64,000 nucleotides of DNA from Collybia mongolica (GCA_013420905.1 JAAXNY010000001.1:5580001-5644000); one strand, 5' to 3'. Positions 1 to 11,400 are shown, counted from the stretch's first letter. The notes: generated from the sequence alone by a model not told the origin. Translations and numbers: made by a program.

Positions 1-308
1 ATTCCAAACATATAAAAACAAAGTTAATAGCTTTACTGGTTATGGAGAAAATCACAAAATAAATTTTCAAACACGACACTTTGAAATATTAGATATGCAT
101 AATTTTGATGGCATCATCAAAAGCATTATGTAAGCATCCCAAATACATGCAAATTATGTCACAATACTTTGTATTTGTGGAGAAATGCTGTAAAAAGCCA
201 TAAGAGAAGAAAAATCCCATTATGGAATTATTTGCCCGCAGTGTTGAAATATGAATCAATGAATGAATCACCTTTTTGCCCGAAAACTGGGTTGATAAAG
301 AACTCGTA
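1..308 (-). repeat. Segment shared with the 1.15-kb inverted-repeat element
   Basis: Positions 1-308 match the reverse complement of about 49030-49336, the internal part of the inverted-repeat element at 48737-49886, with only scattered differences. The homology stops near 308, where the sequence turns into that shared with the CACTA copy at the right window edge. No terminal repeat is seen at this junction and the other side lies outside the window. Open reading frames here occur on both strands of the repeat copies and I do not regard them as genes. Confidence 0.7.
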
Positions 309-720
309 ACATAATGATCCTCCCTGCAACCATTCAAACATGGTGGGTGCACATATTTCAGCCTCCTATTAATAATGAATAGTATACAATTTGAATAAAC
401 AAATAAAAATATCTGTCAGCATCCTCAGATTTGATCACATGGCTTTGTTGACTGAGATGCCCGACAGCGGAACATTCCGAGCTATATAATGCGTTGGCAG
501 CTGCTTTCACACACTTTCCTTCTTGCTCTTGTACCACCACTATTGCCCATTGCTGCCTCCCATCCTCCCCCTCGTAGTAAACACTCTTCGTTGATAGATT
601 ACAATTAGTATAATGTTAGATTACAATTACTATCATAATACATGTAGTAGTCATTTGAATTCCAATACAAACTATAAGGCTTTGTTAAGAATATTATTAA
701 ATGCTAATAATGATCTTACA

Positions 721-960
721 GGAAACCGAAGGACATCATTAGTATGCAGGATAAAACCATGCCTGACAATGTCCTCAACATGGTACACCACTTCGTTGAC
801 CTCAAAGTGCAGGTGGACAATGAGGGGGTCTCAGTATGTCTGTCAACCCAATCTAATCCAAAGCACATTAACATTGACCCATTTTACAGATGACTTCATT
901 ACCACAAGGTCAACAAAGACAATGAGCAGTCTGGCAGTGCACGAAGACCAACAACTTCCA
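721..960 (+). pseudogene. Spt5-like gene, N-terminal exon fragment (copy A)
   Basis: After an intron-like acceptor (cttacag ending at 721) the frame reads PKDIISMQDKTMPDNVLNMV and continues for about 70 codons. It closely matches the N-terminus of the Spt5-like gene at 47775 (SMKDKTMPSDILNMV). The rest of that gene is missing: within 30 bases of the end of this block the sequence becomes the last exon of the unrelated gene D. This is a deletion junction inside the element. No product is expected. The matching fragment in copy D lies on the other strand at about 63380-63600. Confidence 0.65.
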
Positions 961-964
961 GCTC

Positions 965-1085
965 ATGCTAAAGAAAAAGTAGGGAGTCCTATTCCATGCC
1001 CACTGTGCAGCATTGCTGGAAATGGGTTCTGTCTCTAGACGCAGCTTCAGGATGACAAGGATTTATATAGGGCAATTTGGGTAAG
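965..1085 (+). pseudogene. CACTA gene D, C-terminal exon fragment (copy A)
   Basis: The frame reads HAKEKVGSPIPCPLC and then, after a disrupted stretch, LQDDKDLYRAIWVSF. The same block ends gene D of copy C, where LEDDQDLYTSICISF is at about 59735-59780, and also occurs in copy D on the minus strand at about 63150-63285. The GNGFCL stretch is followed by a TAG at 1036-1038 where copy D keeps an open frame. Function unknown. It is a remnant that documents the ancestral gene order of the element. Confidence 0.55.
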
Positions 1086-1289
1086 TTTTCTCATTACTAA
1101 CCTCAATACATGATTCTAACAAATCACAGTGTTGTGTTTGCAGTCTGGTTGGTAATGCTGGTGATCAGGAACTTTGGAATGAGGGATATGAATCAGAGGT
1201 ATACTAGTTGATAGAGCATTCAAATTACAATACCTTAGATCTTATGGATGTTAAACCTTAACTGTACAAAATGAACAATGTGTGTTTAT

Positions 1290-1839
1290 TGATAACAGGG
1301 AAGAAATAATGAATTCAAATTTAAGTGACGTAAATGGCATGGAATTAATCCCCACAAAGGCTATTATTCTCACCTGTGATGGTATGAAATCCATCCCTAC
1401 AAAGGCTATTATTTTCACCTATCATGGTATGAAATTCATCCCATAGCCTCAAAAATTTGCAGTAATGTTACCCCAAAAAACATTGCTATTCTCACCCATC
1501 AAGGTAGTAGATTAATCCCATATTGATAGGAATTACCTCCCACAATGGTTATTTTTTCCACCTATGGTGAAATGAAATTCATCCCATAGCCTCGAGAATC
1601 AGGGGGTATGAATACGGACAAATTTCGCATGAAATTCATCCACTAAATTATACCTTAAGGGGGGGTTTTCCATCCATTTTTCCCCCCACAGGGGGTGTGT
1701 TTTCAAACATCTTCAAGATGAAATTCATTACATTTTAGGATTGCTAAGTGAATGAATTTCATATATTTAATGTATTATTTCTATTATTTAAGAGGATGAA
1801 ACACAGGGTTGAATTTCATCTATTCTCAGTTTCACAGTG
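1290..1839. repeat. CACTA subterminal repeat array, copy A
   Basis: The stretch holds many copies, in both orientations, of a motif centred on GAAATTCATCCC, often joined as the near-palindrome GGGATGAATTTCATCCC. Such subterminal motifs are the known binding sites of CACTA-type transposases. The same motif fills 41690-41930, 51900-52400, 60480-61090 and 62510-62950, always next to a CACTG terminus. No gene is seen here. Confidence 0.75.
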
Positions 1840-1842
1840 AGT

Positions 1843-3500
1843 TGAGAATATTGGTTGGAGATTCAGAACAAGCAAATTGTGTCCAAGCTACCACAACACC
1901 ACAAGGTTTGCATATAGTTTCAACACAGTAGAACTGAGTAGCAGTAAAGTAATTTGATTGTATAGTGGTATCATTATTATCTTCATCATGTGGCTGAAAA
2001 TAAGATCTTTGTTGTGGTTGCCAAGGTTGATTCTCATTTGCAGCTCTTTGCAATACTCTGCAAGCACTAGAAAAGTTATCCCAAGTTTGTCTTTGAACAT
2101 GTCTCTGCCAGTCTGGCTGATGTTCAGCACAAGCCTGAATACCATGAATTTTTCCAGTATTACAGTTTTTAACATGACATTTATCACCATATTCAATGTC
2201 ATGCTCATGGCAAAAGACACCTCCATGCACATTGAACAGTAATTGTGAACAGTTTTCAAAAGCACAATGTTGTACACCCATAACAATGCCATCCATGACA
2301 ATCATATTACATATGCCAGGATTTCCAAGAGGATTAACAAAGTTAACAAGTGGTAGATTTTGATTGGTAGCATTTTCCACTGTATGTTGTTGATCAAGAG
2401 CAGCATCAAGAGCAAATTCACCTGTTAGAACAGGAACAGGAGCATTTTCATCAACATTAACAACAGCAGCAGGATCATCTCCAGTTAGAAATTCAGCATG
2501 TTGTTTATATGGTTGAGTACATTCAGTACAAACATGATCAGTAGCCAAAGCAATTTTTCCATCTGAGCATAGTTCTTGACATGCTTTTTGAGTTACTTCT
2601 TCAATAGAAATATTATCATCCAGAACCAAGGTTTGGTCAGATGCAGCAGCAATCATGTGAGTGGACTCTTCAACAAACACTTTCCAGACCTGCCGATGGC
2701 TCAGATTTAGTCCAGAATTGGCAAAGTTATTGTTCCAAAACTCCATATAAGCTGCAGTAGATCCATGAAAGCTATATATGGCATTTAGAACTGTTTTGCC
2801 AAAAATGCGATCAACCCAAAGTGCTTGACCAGCTTTAAGATATGGAGCTGACTCCAAATATAATTGTTTAGCTGAGTTGTTGTCAAGTGATTGTTCATGA
2901 TCAGCATAGTATATAGTGTTGCATTTGAAACATTTCCCAGAAACAATATAGGCTTGATCATGAATAGTAGTGCCTTTGATAAGTTTAACATGAGGAATAT
3001 CAATGTTCCGAGTTTCATGTTTGAGTACATGAAAATTGCAAGATATTGTCAAGCACACAGGTGTATTTGGAGCCAATATATATATTGGTTCAATAGCAGT
3101 ATGAGAAACAGATTTGAGTTTGCCTTTGAATTCATTATTTTTCTGCACAGGATACAAGTGTAACATTTGAGCAAACCCATCAAGTTGTTTGCTCAAGGCA
3201 TTAATTCTGCTGTGTTCATTTTTTTCTTTAAACATGCTTGTTTCAGGAAAAAACAATGATGCATCATTGCCTAGCAATTGTATCATGATAAAGCCAAGAG
3301 AAGTCATCCAACCAGTGAAAGATAAATGACCAGATGTCATATCTTTAGCATGAAGACTAAGCAAATCTGTGTTGTTGGTCATTGTGAGCAAAGCCATGAG
3401 TATAGTACTCAGTGGAATTTCAGAATTGAAATTCTCTGATACAAAGATACTGAATTCCTGAAATGAAATATCAGGAAACCTTTGTTCAGGATTATAAGCA
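1843..3500 (-). pseudogene. KDZ transposase gene, CxC5 and CxC6 part, truncated
   Basis: This is the N-terminal half of a KDZ transposase. Two zinc-binding-type cysteine clusters characteristic of KDZ proteins are visible. A CxC5-like region has CFKCNTIYYADHEQ, and a CxC6-like region has DGIVMG, HCAFENC, GGVFCHEHD and CHVKNC. The protein then reaches YCVETICKPCGVVVAWTQF and SESPTNIL, a segment that in intact family members leads into the catalytic core. Here the frame is cut at the CACTG terminus of copy A (1839) and ends a few codons later, so no catalytic domain remains. An open frame starts at 3397, but sense sequence continues upstream to about 3480 (FPDISFQEF), so the first exon is probably further out. 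Confidence 0.75.
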
Positions 3501-3706
3501 CAAGTGACTGGCAGCCAATGTCAATGCCAGAGTGATCCAAAGAGATTTGAATTGATCCAAAATCAAAATGCAAGCAGAAATCTCAGTCCAGAGCCAAAAG
3601 AATGCCACAGCTAGCCATGAAGAACAGAATGCATACAAGGCCTGTAATATACTACTAAAAGTTAAACAAAAATACAAACAAAAGTTTATCAAATTGTATC
3701 AACTTA

Positions 3707-4997
3707 CTACTTCTTTGGTTTCACAGCTTTTGAACTTTGACCCTTCTTCCCCACTTTAGGCTTGTTCTCTGCATCATGCCCTCCAGAACTTGGTTCCACA
3801 GCCTTAGACTTGCCCTTCTTTTTGCTAAACTGTTTCTGCACTTCTTCAACCTTTTCATCATCCTTGGACTTTTTCAAATGCTCCCCCTGCCCATGCAAAA
3901 ACTTGTGCAGTAATCCAAGGTTATAATCATCTGCAGAAAATCCCCAAGTTTCTTCATCAGAAAGACGGTCTTCAGTATTTTCCAACCAGTCTATGAGAGC
4001 TGGATATTTCTGAATGAACTTGAATGGTTCATAATTCGAATAGAAATAAGAGGTTGAAGCAAAGATTCCTTTCAAATCAGCCAGTTTGGCAGCACCTTTC
4101 CAGGTGAGAGCATCCTTCATTTTCTTCATCACTGTATTAGCATGACAGAATTCTTTGTATTTTGCATATGCATAACGCAAAGTATGGTTGCCATGATCCA
4201 GATAGAAGTATTCAATCTCCAACTGCATAATTATAGATTGCTGAACAGATGTGAAGTGAGCAACTATGTCAGACTCAGATGTGTTGTTTGATGTAGATGG
4301 TTCAGTTTTAGAAGGCACAGAAACAGTTGGAACAGAAGAAGTTGGAACTTGTGTGAAAGTTGAGGATTCAGATGATTCAGTCTAAAAGTATTTTTATCAG
4401 AGATATACTTCAATAAATAAAAGTAGTAAAACTTACAAATAGATGCAAAACATATCCATAATCCATACTTCCAATCCACCATATCATCATCTGAAATTGC
4501 AGCACTGTAGTGACCCTTAATGTTCCAAGTTTCTTGATTTGTGTATACATAAATCTGGTGATTGTCATTCTTAATAGGCGAGTATAGATTGCCCAATTTG
4601 TAAAGTACAGGGCCAAGGGAACTGTTAACTGGAATCTGGATGATCATAGAAGACTTCATAGCCCTTGGATTACTACACTCAGATTCCATAGACTTATACA
4701 CATCAATGACACCCTTGACATTGGGTGGTGCAACAGGTTGGTTATATCCAAAATCAGCATGGTTCATAGCATTCCCCAATGCCTGACCATGAATGAAACC
4801 ACCCACAGTGCAAGATGCACCCTGCAGAGAATTCAAGTCTCCACCTACAGTGTAAGACAAACTCAAATCTGCACCACAAGGAGACATATCAATATCCTGG
4901 GGCTCAACACCACCTGGAGATTGCATTTCTATGTCTACACTATGCTTAGGCAGGGTACGTGGTTCTACATTCTCAGATGATGGGGGTCCGCAGGCTC
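3707..4997 (-). pseudogene. KDZ companion gene, 5'-truncated, unknown function
   Basis: Two exons on the minus strand. The upstream exon (about 4437-4997) includes SSLGPVLYKLGNLYSPIKN and QETWNIKGHYSAAISDDDMV. A roughly 54-nt intron (gtaagt..ttttag, about 4383-4436) joins it to a Ser/Thr-rich linker and then to a 200-residue C-terminal part with a helical middle and a lysine-rich tail (KKKGKSKAVEP, GKKGQSSKAVKPKK). The basic tail suggests a nuclear or nucleic-acid-binding protein. That is inference. No family is recognised. The 5' end runs directly into the AT-rich insert at 5005, so the true start is lost. It sits upstream of the CxC5/CxC6 gene on the same strand and probably belongs to the same dead element. 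Confidence 0.5.
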
Positions 4998-5004
4998 CTC
5001 CGGG

Positions 5005-5330
5005 TATAAAGTTAAAAAATATATTAATGAAATTTATGGGGAGTATGGCTTCATTTAATTTAATTTCATTTAATTTCATTTATAGCCGAAGGTAATTTAA
5101 CTGTGTATTTACTTATAGATAATACTATATTTAATAAGAATTATGCAACATTCACCCGTTCGATCCATTATAATCTGGTCTTGGTAAGATCACCTGGCTT
5201 CGGGCCCGTATTTGTAAGTCTCAAGAATGTTTCTTAATTAAAATATAAATTTATATTTTACTAATATTAGGTGTAAAAATGAATACGAATCTATTTAAAA
5301 TAAAATAAAATAAAATAAAAAAATGTTTGT
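5005..5330 (-). other. Probable nuclear insert of mitochondrial DNA with an LSU rRNA piece
   Basis: A sharply AT-rich block interrupts two transposon genes. On the minus strand about 5152-5215 reads GGGCCCGAAGCCAGGTGATC, then ACCAAGACCAG, then GGATCGAACGGGTGAATGTTG. This follows the pattern of the conserved bacterial/mitochondrial 23S-type segment (CCCGAAACC, GGTGATCTA, CAGGTTG, GACCGAACC, TGTTGAAAAA). The surrounding AT-rich sequence has no open frame and ends in an AAAAT-type simple repeat at about 5298-5320. I infer a nuclear copy of mitochondrial DNA. The rRNA assignment rests on my memory of the conserved motif, not on an alignment. Confidence 0.5.
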
Positions 5331-5584
5331 GGTAGAACATCCCCAGACACAGAAACTGGGGGCACAGCCTCCCCAAGACCAGAAGATGGGAGCAAAGCCA
5401 CAAAAAATTGACCTAAAGAAATAGAAACTAAACGTATGATTTGTAGAATCAGAATAAGTTTAACAGGTGTTATAAAATAAAATCTTCCTGTTAGTACCTG
5501 CAGGCAATGGGGCACAGGAGACAGCACAGGATGGGGCAGCCAACAAAACCCAAGAGACACCATGGGAGGGAGGGCTGTGGGCAG

Positions 5585-5845
5585 AGGCGGTGCGGGAGGT
5601 GGAGGGGGCACAAGAGGCTGTGGTGGAGAGGCCAGGGGGGGCACGGGAGGTGGAGGGGGCACAGGAGGTGGAGGGGGCACAAGAGGTGGAGGGGGCACAG
5701 GAGGTGGAGGGGGCACAAGAGGTGGAGGGGGCACAAGAGGTGGAGGGGGCACAGGAGGTGGAGGGGGCACAAGAGGTGGATGGGGCACAAGAGGCCATGG
5801 TGGAGAGGCCAGGGGGGGCACGGGAGGTGGAGGGGGCATGAGTGC
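5585..5845. repeat. 18-bp GC-rich minisatellite inside a coding region
   Basis: About eight adjacent units of an 18-bp repeat with core GGTGGAGGGGGCACARGA lie between two copies of a longer block around GGAGAGGCCAGGGGGGGCACG. The unit length is a multiple of three, so all frames stay open on both strands. The minus-strand frame continuous with the acidic part gives repeated CAPSTS, and another minus-strand frame gives PPPPLVP-type proline repeats. I treat the CAPSTS frame as the coding one because it joins the acidic exon directly. Confidence 0.85.
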
Positions 5846-6016
5846 CATTGTCACCACCCTGGGTGTTCTTGTTGTTGTCCCAGTCTTGCTTGGTGTCCTC
5901 CTCATTCCCATCTTCCTCGTCCCCGTCTTCCTCATCCCTGCTGGCCTTGTCCCTGTCTTCCTTGTCCCTGCTGGCCTCATTCCTGTCCTCCTCATTCCTG
6001 TCCTCCTTGTCCCCAC

Positions 6017-6490
6017 TGTTACAAATTCCCTTCATATCACATGCTCTATCATTCTTTTTCTTATGTATCATTGATTACATGCAGTCCATTAACATCAGTC
6101 AACTCTTATCTTTTGAAACCCATATACATCTTCTATTTCTCATGCTTACTCATCTTTCTTACTTATACACCATGCTTACTCATCCCTTCTATCTATAACC
6201 AATAGTGTAAACCACGCTTATCAGACTCTTATATATATATAGGGACATTCTAGCATAGTTAGCTCTTTAGCTTGACCTAGCTGAATACACCTTATTCACC
6301 TACTTTGATTCCTTGATGCAAACTCAATCCTACTTACCTTACAAAGGGAGTAGTGCATCTTTGATTCAATGATCTGACTTCAGCCCTATTGAGGGAGTCA
6401 TTGGACATTAGACTTACAGAGTTGACGGTCTAGAATGAACGAACGATAAACCAGACTGATCTAGAGGATAAGGCCTAGACAGCCGTAACA
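6017..6490 (+). mobile_element. Probable solo LTR
   Basis: A 474-bp block begins TGTTAC and ends GTAACA, a perfect 6-bp inverted TG..CA end as in LTR retrotransposons. In plus orientation it contains a TATA-like tatatatatatag near 6228-6241 followed by a possible polyadenylation signal near 6448. It has no open frame of note. It falls exactly between two acidic coding tracts. The flanks CCCAC (6012-6016) and CCTGC (6491-6495) agree at only three of five positions, so the target duplication is weak or decayed. No internal retrotransposon sequence was found nearby. Confidence 0.5.
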
Positions 6491-7265
6491 CCTGCTCACC
6501 TCATCCCCACTCCCATCCTCATCTCCATCCTCCACTCCTCCCTCCTTTTTCCCCTCATGCTCCTCTGGTTTGCTGTTGCTGGCAGTCGGAGGTGCCACCT
6601 GGCAGGCATGACCAGTGCCCCCCGGCTTTGAGGCTTGAGACCCCCGGGAGACGGCAGTGGCTGCGCAATTGGCATGCCGCTTTCTTCAAGCATGCGCTTG
6701 GTCCTGGGGGGAGGCCGTTCTTGTGAGAACAAGAAATGAATATTGAACAAAAAACTCACTTTGTGAGGTGAGGTAAGGCAGGACTGGCCTTGCCCTTGAT
6801 GCCTGTTTTACTGCAGGTGGTGGCCTTCCTACTGGGGGTGGTGGCCTTTCTGGTGCTGCAGGCAGTGTGAGTAAGAAAGAACATAAGAGGTGGCCAGGTA
6901 CACACCCTGCCTTTGGCTTGGTGGTGCTTGCCTTGACAGTGGTGGCGGCTTTTGTGTACTTGCGGGCTTTGTCATCCTTGTTGGTCACTGAGGTGGCATG
7001 CTTGCAACCACAGGTGGAAGGCGGGGGTGTCACGTGGACGTGGCTGCTCCTTGTCTTCGGGCATTTGGCTGCTTTGGTGGTGGCAGATTTGCAGGTTGAC
7101 ATCATGTTTTGGCAGAAATCTTGCTGGGTTGCTGGGCCTCGGTGTGGTTGAGGTTGATGATGTGCCCATTGTTGACCATTGAACTGGCCGATAAGTCACG
7201 TGACTAAACACGTGACCACAACGCGTCTATTACATGTTACAACGCTGTGGAATTCCTGTGGACTC

Positions 7266-7660
7266 CAGGTAGGTAAACTACAATGTAACGTACCATACAG
7301 TCCAGCGGGCATATACAATGTAGTGTATGGTACGGTCCGCGGACGCTACATTGTCCGCTACAATAGAAATGTGTAACTACATGTAGTTGTACCATATGGT
7401 TCTAGCGGACCACGCATGGCCCCAACGGATAGATATGTATTTCTGCATGGCTGTATGGTAATCATATTCGGCATGGACTACATGTAGTCCTCGGCCATGC
7501 GGCAATGATAGTGGGCCACACATGGCCCCATCCGTGTGGCCATATGGCAATCATATTTGGCACAGACTACATATGAGTCCTTGGCCATGCGGCAATGATA
7601 GTGGGCCACCTACAGCCTATCCAAGTGGCCATACATCAATCATGTTTGGCACAGACTCGG
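7266..7660. repeat. Left terminal inverted repeat with palindromic and tandem motifs
   Basis: It matches the reverse complement of about 23560-23856. It contains the 14-bp palindrome AACTACATGTAGTT at 7375-7388 and the 16-bp perfect palindrome GGACTACATGTAGTCC at 7475-7490. A diverged tandem repeat of about 110 bp also lies here, its units marked by GGCAATGATAGTGGGCCAC. Equivalent palindromes lie near the right end, so they are candidate transposase-binding sites. From 7660 to 7845 I see no gene. Confidence 0.75.
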
Positions 7661-8385
7661 CTTGTGATGATTAGCTTTGCAGTCTAAAATTGGTGCTGAA
7701 GTTTGGCCACAATGGAACAGACCCTCGGCACATGACTGTTGGCCTTGGAGCATACAATTGAGGTGAAAATTTGACCACAGTATATAATATAATAAATCAT
7801 AGGTGCAATTTAGTAGTTACAATTACTGTGTATATACAACAGGTTCAGCTATGGGAGGCCTCTCGATCATTTTTGCTATCCACTGAGTTCCGGTATGCAA
7901 TGGCTTGGGAAATGTCATCCTGGATAGCATTGAGTGCCTTGTAGGTAATGTCCTGTGCCTTTAACTTCTCTACTTCAGCCAGGTAGAGGCAGTGGGCAGC
8001 ATCTTTGTAGCTGATACCCAATTGCTGTTGCATGCACAAAGCCTCAGCATGTAGAGAGACCATTTCTCTGTCTGTAAGGCTCTGATTTTGCATTAAACAC
8101 AATGAAATTGTAGATATATTGAGAAAGTTTACTGGATCTATGGGTACCATCACAGTCCCCTTGGCCACCATGCTGCCATACACTCCAGATGGATTGAATG
8201 GCTGTGTTAGTGGTGTAAATAATGTGTTACAGTTAAGGTTAGGTTAGAAGGTGACTCACACCTCTGCTGGATGCAAGATCCAGGCCTTGTTGGACTTTCT
8301 TTGCTGCTAGGGCATGCTTTGTGGCCAGCAGCAGGTACTTTGGGATGATGACTGATTTACCTTCAATCATGTAAGTTGGTATAAT

Positions 8386-8400
8386 GATGGGATTCCCATC
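8386..8400 (+). repeat. LINE target-site duplication, left copy
   Basis: GATGGGATTCCCATC, identical to 12033-12047. The sequence is itself a near-palindrome (GATGGGA, then a T centre, then TCCCATC), which may have favoured nicking. Removing one copy together with the LINE restores the reading frame of the interrupted gene. Confidence 0.9.
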
Positions 8401-11400
8401 TTTTTTTTTTTTTTGGTTCAACATTTTATATACCAACTGTACATAATACATGTGCTGGTCACTACAAGTAGTAATTGGGCAAGGGGGGAGAGGGGGGCAG
8501 GAGACAAAGCGCTGCAGGGCTAGGGTGCTTGCCTGACCGGGGTCGGACTAGCGAATGGAGCCAGAGCTCGTTGTACACAGGCCGGAAGGGCCAATCTACG
8601 CCAGGGGGTGGGCCCCCTGCTGCGGCGCTCCGCAGCAGGTGGTGGCTTCAAGTCCACCGATTATCCAGGTTCGCATGTTTGGGCAGGGAGCACCCTATAG
8701 CCGTCACTTAGAACACTGAGTACCGCCCCTAGCCTGTTTAGGACTAGGGAACATCGAACGCGAAAGCGTTTTTGTTCTCCGAGAGGAATTCAACCAGCCA
8801 CGCATAGCACAGCTGGCAGCTGGGCTTGTCTTCCCGTCCGTGCCGTGGACAGTCAAATAGGACGTGTTGTACGGTTTCCAAGGGAGCACTGCACCTACAG
8901 GAGACAGATTCTTTCTTGAAGAATCGCGATCGGAACGCCCCAATTGGAGCGTGTCTGGTGATGCATCGCACCAAGCAGGCAGTCAGAGCATGGCTGTGAC
9001 CAGTCTTGCGCATCCATGGCCCATTGTTTACATGGGTCGGAGTGAGCGGGGTGTCCTTTTTCGCATAGAGCATCAGGAAATTGGAGCCAATGTACTTCTT
9101 GGACTGGAAGAGAGACTTCCAGCCATCAAGCATGCGTGTAACTGCTTCGCATCGTGCAAAGTCAGCAGATATAACCGGTGCTCCACCTGCCTCAACACGA
9201 GTTGAGACAGTGCTGATGTGTGCCAGTTGGTGGTCTTCAATCTCCACACCACTTGTAATATGGTCGAGGTGAATCTTGTGGATGGCGCGGAGCTGCAGCC
9301 AAGGCAGCAGCACATTGCACACTTTGAGGGCTGATGCTTGACCTGAGTGGTGCGACGCATCAAGGGAACGCCTGAGGGCGTTGATGGAGTCGGAGAAGAT
9401 ATGGACATCATGGATGTCCTCTAGTCCAATGTCAGCTGCCTGTTGGGCGCCTTCCGCAATCGCTTGCAGCTCGGCGTCATCAGACGTAGATAGGCTGGTA
9501 GCAAACCAGTCCTCATATAAATCTCCATCGTGCCAGATGCAGTACACCGCGACTGACTGCATGGGAGGAGGGGGGGTGGATGCATCAGTGATAATGCAGA
9601 TGCTCCATGGGGAATGAGAGGCCTCATCGACAGCGCTCTTCAGCGATGTGGTGCGGTCTTTCATGAATTCCTTGCGGTGATCACCGCCCTTAGGTGGGGG
9701 GGTGACAATGTTGTAGACAATGTTGTAGACAATGCGACCAGGGAACAGGTCCTTGGGGCGCATGCCTGGTTGGTTGAGTGGGTGGACAGGGTCCAGATCC
9801 AGGGAAGAGAGGCCAAGGTTAGACCAGGCCTCTATGATGGGCGATACTAGTTTACCGAGCCTACGGCTTGGGTTGCGGGCATTGAGGGTCTCAACAGAGA
9901 ATTTGTGGTTCCCATCGATGAGGTGTTGAAAGGCGTGTGAGGCCTGGAGCACACGGGAGTGGACATGACTCCTTTCCACCAGCTTTCTGACATGGAGGTG
10001 GATAGGGGGTATGCCTGCAAGGGTCTCACCAGCCCCGTTTGGGGATGTCTTGAAGGCGCCAGTGATCCAAAGGCATGCTCATCTTTGCATCTTCCGGAGG
10101 TTATCGAGAGGGCCTGCCATGCGGGCCCCTTCGTACATCCAAAGCCTGCTCCCATATGTAGCGATGGGAAGAACACAGGCTCGGTATATGTAGCATTCGT
10201 TTGTGCTTGGGCCTAAGTCCGCGCACCAAGTTGCCAAGGGAGAGCATAGCCTTTACAGAGGTGAGGGCTTTGTTTGTGTATTGTTTGACGTGCTCTCTGA
10301 ATGTGAGGGGACGGTCAAAGAAGAATCCGAGGTAGCACCAAATGGTGCCAGGGCGGAGGGGGGTGTCCCCAGTATATGGGGCATAGCCAAGGTCGATGTC
10401 AGGGTTGATATTGTTGTGTTTTTGAGAGAAGTGGAATCCCTCTGACTTGCTGTGTTCAAGAACCAAACCCATAGCCTGGGTGAGCTTGAATACAGCTTTG
10501 TAGGCCCCTTTGAGCTTAACAAGGTTCTGTTCGAATGTGTCCGACTGCACTATAATGGTGCCATCGTCCACATAGGAAATTAGTGAAGCTATGCGGACCC
10601 TCCGTTCGAATTCCTTGAGGAGGGGTGCGAGGCATAGGGCAGAGAGGATGGGGGACATGGCGGAGCCCTGTCTCAGACCCATGCTGGATGGGAAGAGCGG
10701 GGACACTTCGTCGTCCCACGCGTATCTAGTATGATGATCAATGAGGTATGACCTGAAGAACGCAACCACTTCTGGCGCAAATCCCTGTCTCTCGAGGATG
10801 TGTAAGAGGACCTCGTGGTTTATGGATGGGAAGAACTGAGCTAGGTTGAAAGCAACTATGCTCGTCTTGAGTTTGGCATGCCATCCTGAGCGGACAACGT
10901 GTGTGAGAAAGCAGCCAGCATCCTCGGTGGAGTTCTGACGGACTCCTTTGAACTGATTGGGGTGAAGTACACCATGTTGAGCAGCTTCAAACTGCATCCT
11001 GGTGGACAACATTTTCTCTAGAAGTTTGCCCAGTGTGTTCAATAGAACTATTGGGCAAAACAACTTGGGAGTGTCATACAATGGTTTACCTGGCTTGGGT
11101 ATGACCACCGTAATGGATGCTTTAAACTCGGCAGGCCAATGGCCTGATGAGAGGCAAGTGTTTGCAAGCCACAAGAGTAGTTTGCTGCACAGGTCATCTT
11201 GGATGATCCATTTAAGGTGATGCCATGAGATGTGATCCGGCCCAGGGGCGGATCAATTCGAGGTGCCTGAAAGGGCATCCAACATCTCAGCAGCAGAGTA
11301 GGGGACCCACACCCGCGTTGTGGGTGAGGTCCAAGCGTTACCCAGCTTGTCAAGGTCAATTGGCCTATCAATAGCTGAGTTGAAGGTGGAGTGCAATGTG

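Larger units (their letters stand above)
1..1839. mobile_element. CACTA-like element copy A, inner end only
   Basis: The right-hand part of a CACTA-superfamily element that begins outside the window. Its terminus reads CACAGTG at 1833-1839, the inverse of the CACTGTG seen at 41676, 51836 and 62489. Subterminal GAAATTCATCCC-type repeats fill about 1290-1830. From about 310 to 1839 it matches the reverse complement of 62489-64000 at roughly 90 percent by eye. Both termini point inward, so these are two separate elements in opposite orientation and not the two ends of one. The body holds only fragments of the Spt5-like gene and of the small gene D, so this is an internally deleted, non-autonomous copy. 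It cuts the KDZ gene at 1843-3500. Confidence 0.75.
5340..7105 (-). pseudogene. KDZ-type companion gene with proline, acidic and repeat regions, split by an LTR
   Basis: Reading on the minus strand from 7105, a lysine/threonine-rich start (MMSTCKSATTKAAK) is followed by a proline-rich part (ERPPPPVGRPPPAVK), a glutamate/aspartate-rich part (GGVEDGDEDGSGDE), a second acidic part (KEDRNEEDRNEASRDKED) and a repeat CAPSTS hexapeptide tract ending at about 5460. Short introns with GT..AG ends separate the exons. The two acidic parts are on either side of a 474-bp probable solo LTR (6017-6490), so the gene was once continuous there. A similar start (MSTHKATATAAAAEAAE) is found at about 45268 beside another copy of the same element end. 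No enzymatic domain is visible. The 3' part runs into the AT-rich insert. Confidence 0.45.

Noticed and set aside
5507..6205. Long open frames over the GC-rich repeat on the plus strand as genes
   Set aside because: The 18-bp unit lacks stops in every frame, so openness carries no information. The minus-strand frame is supported by the adjoining acidic exon.
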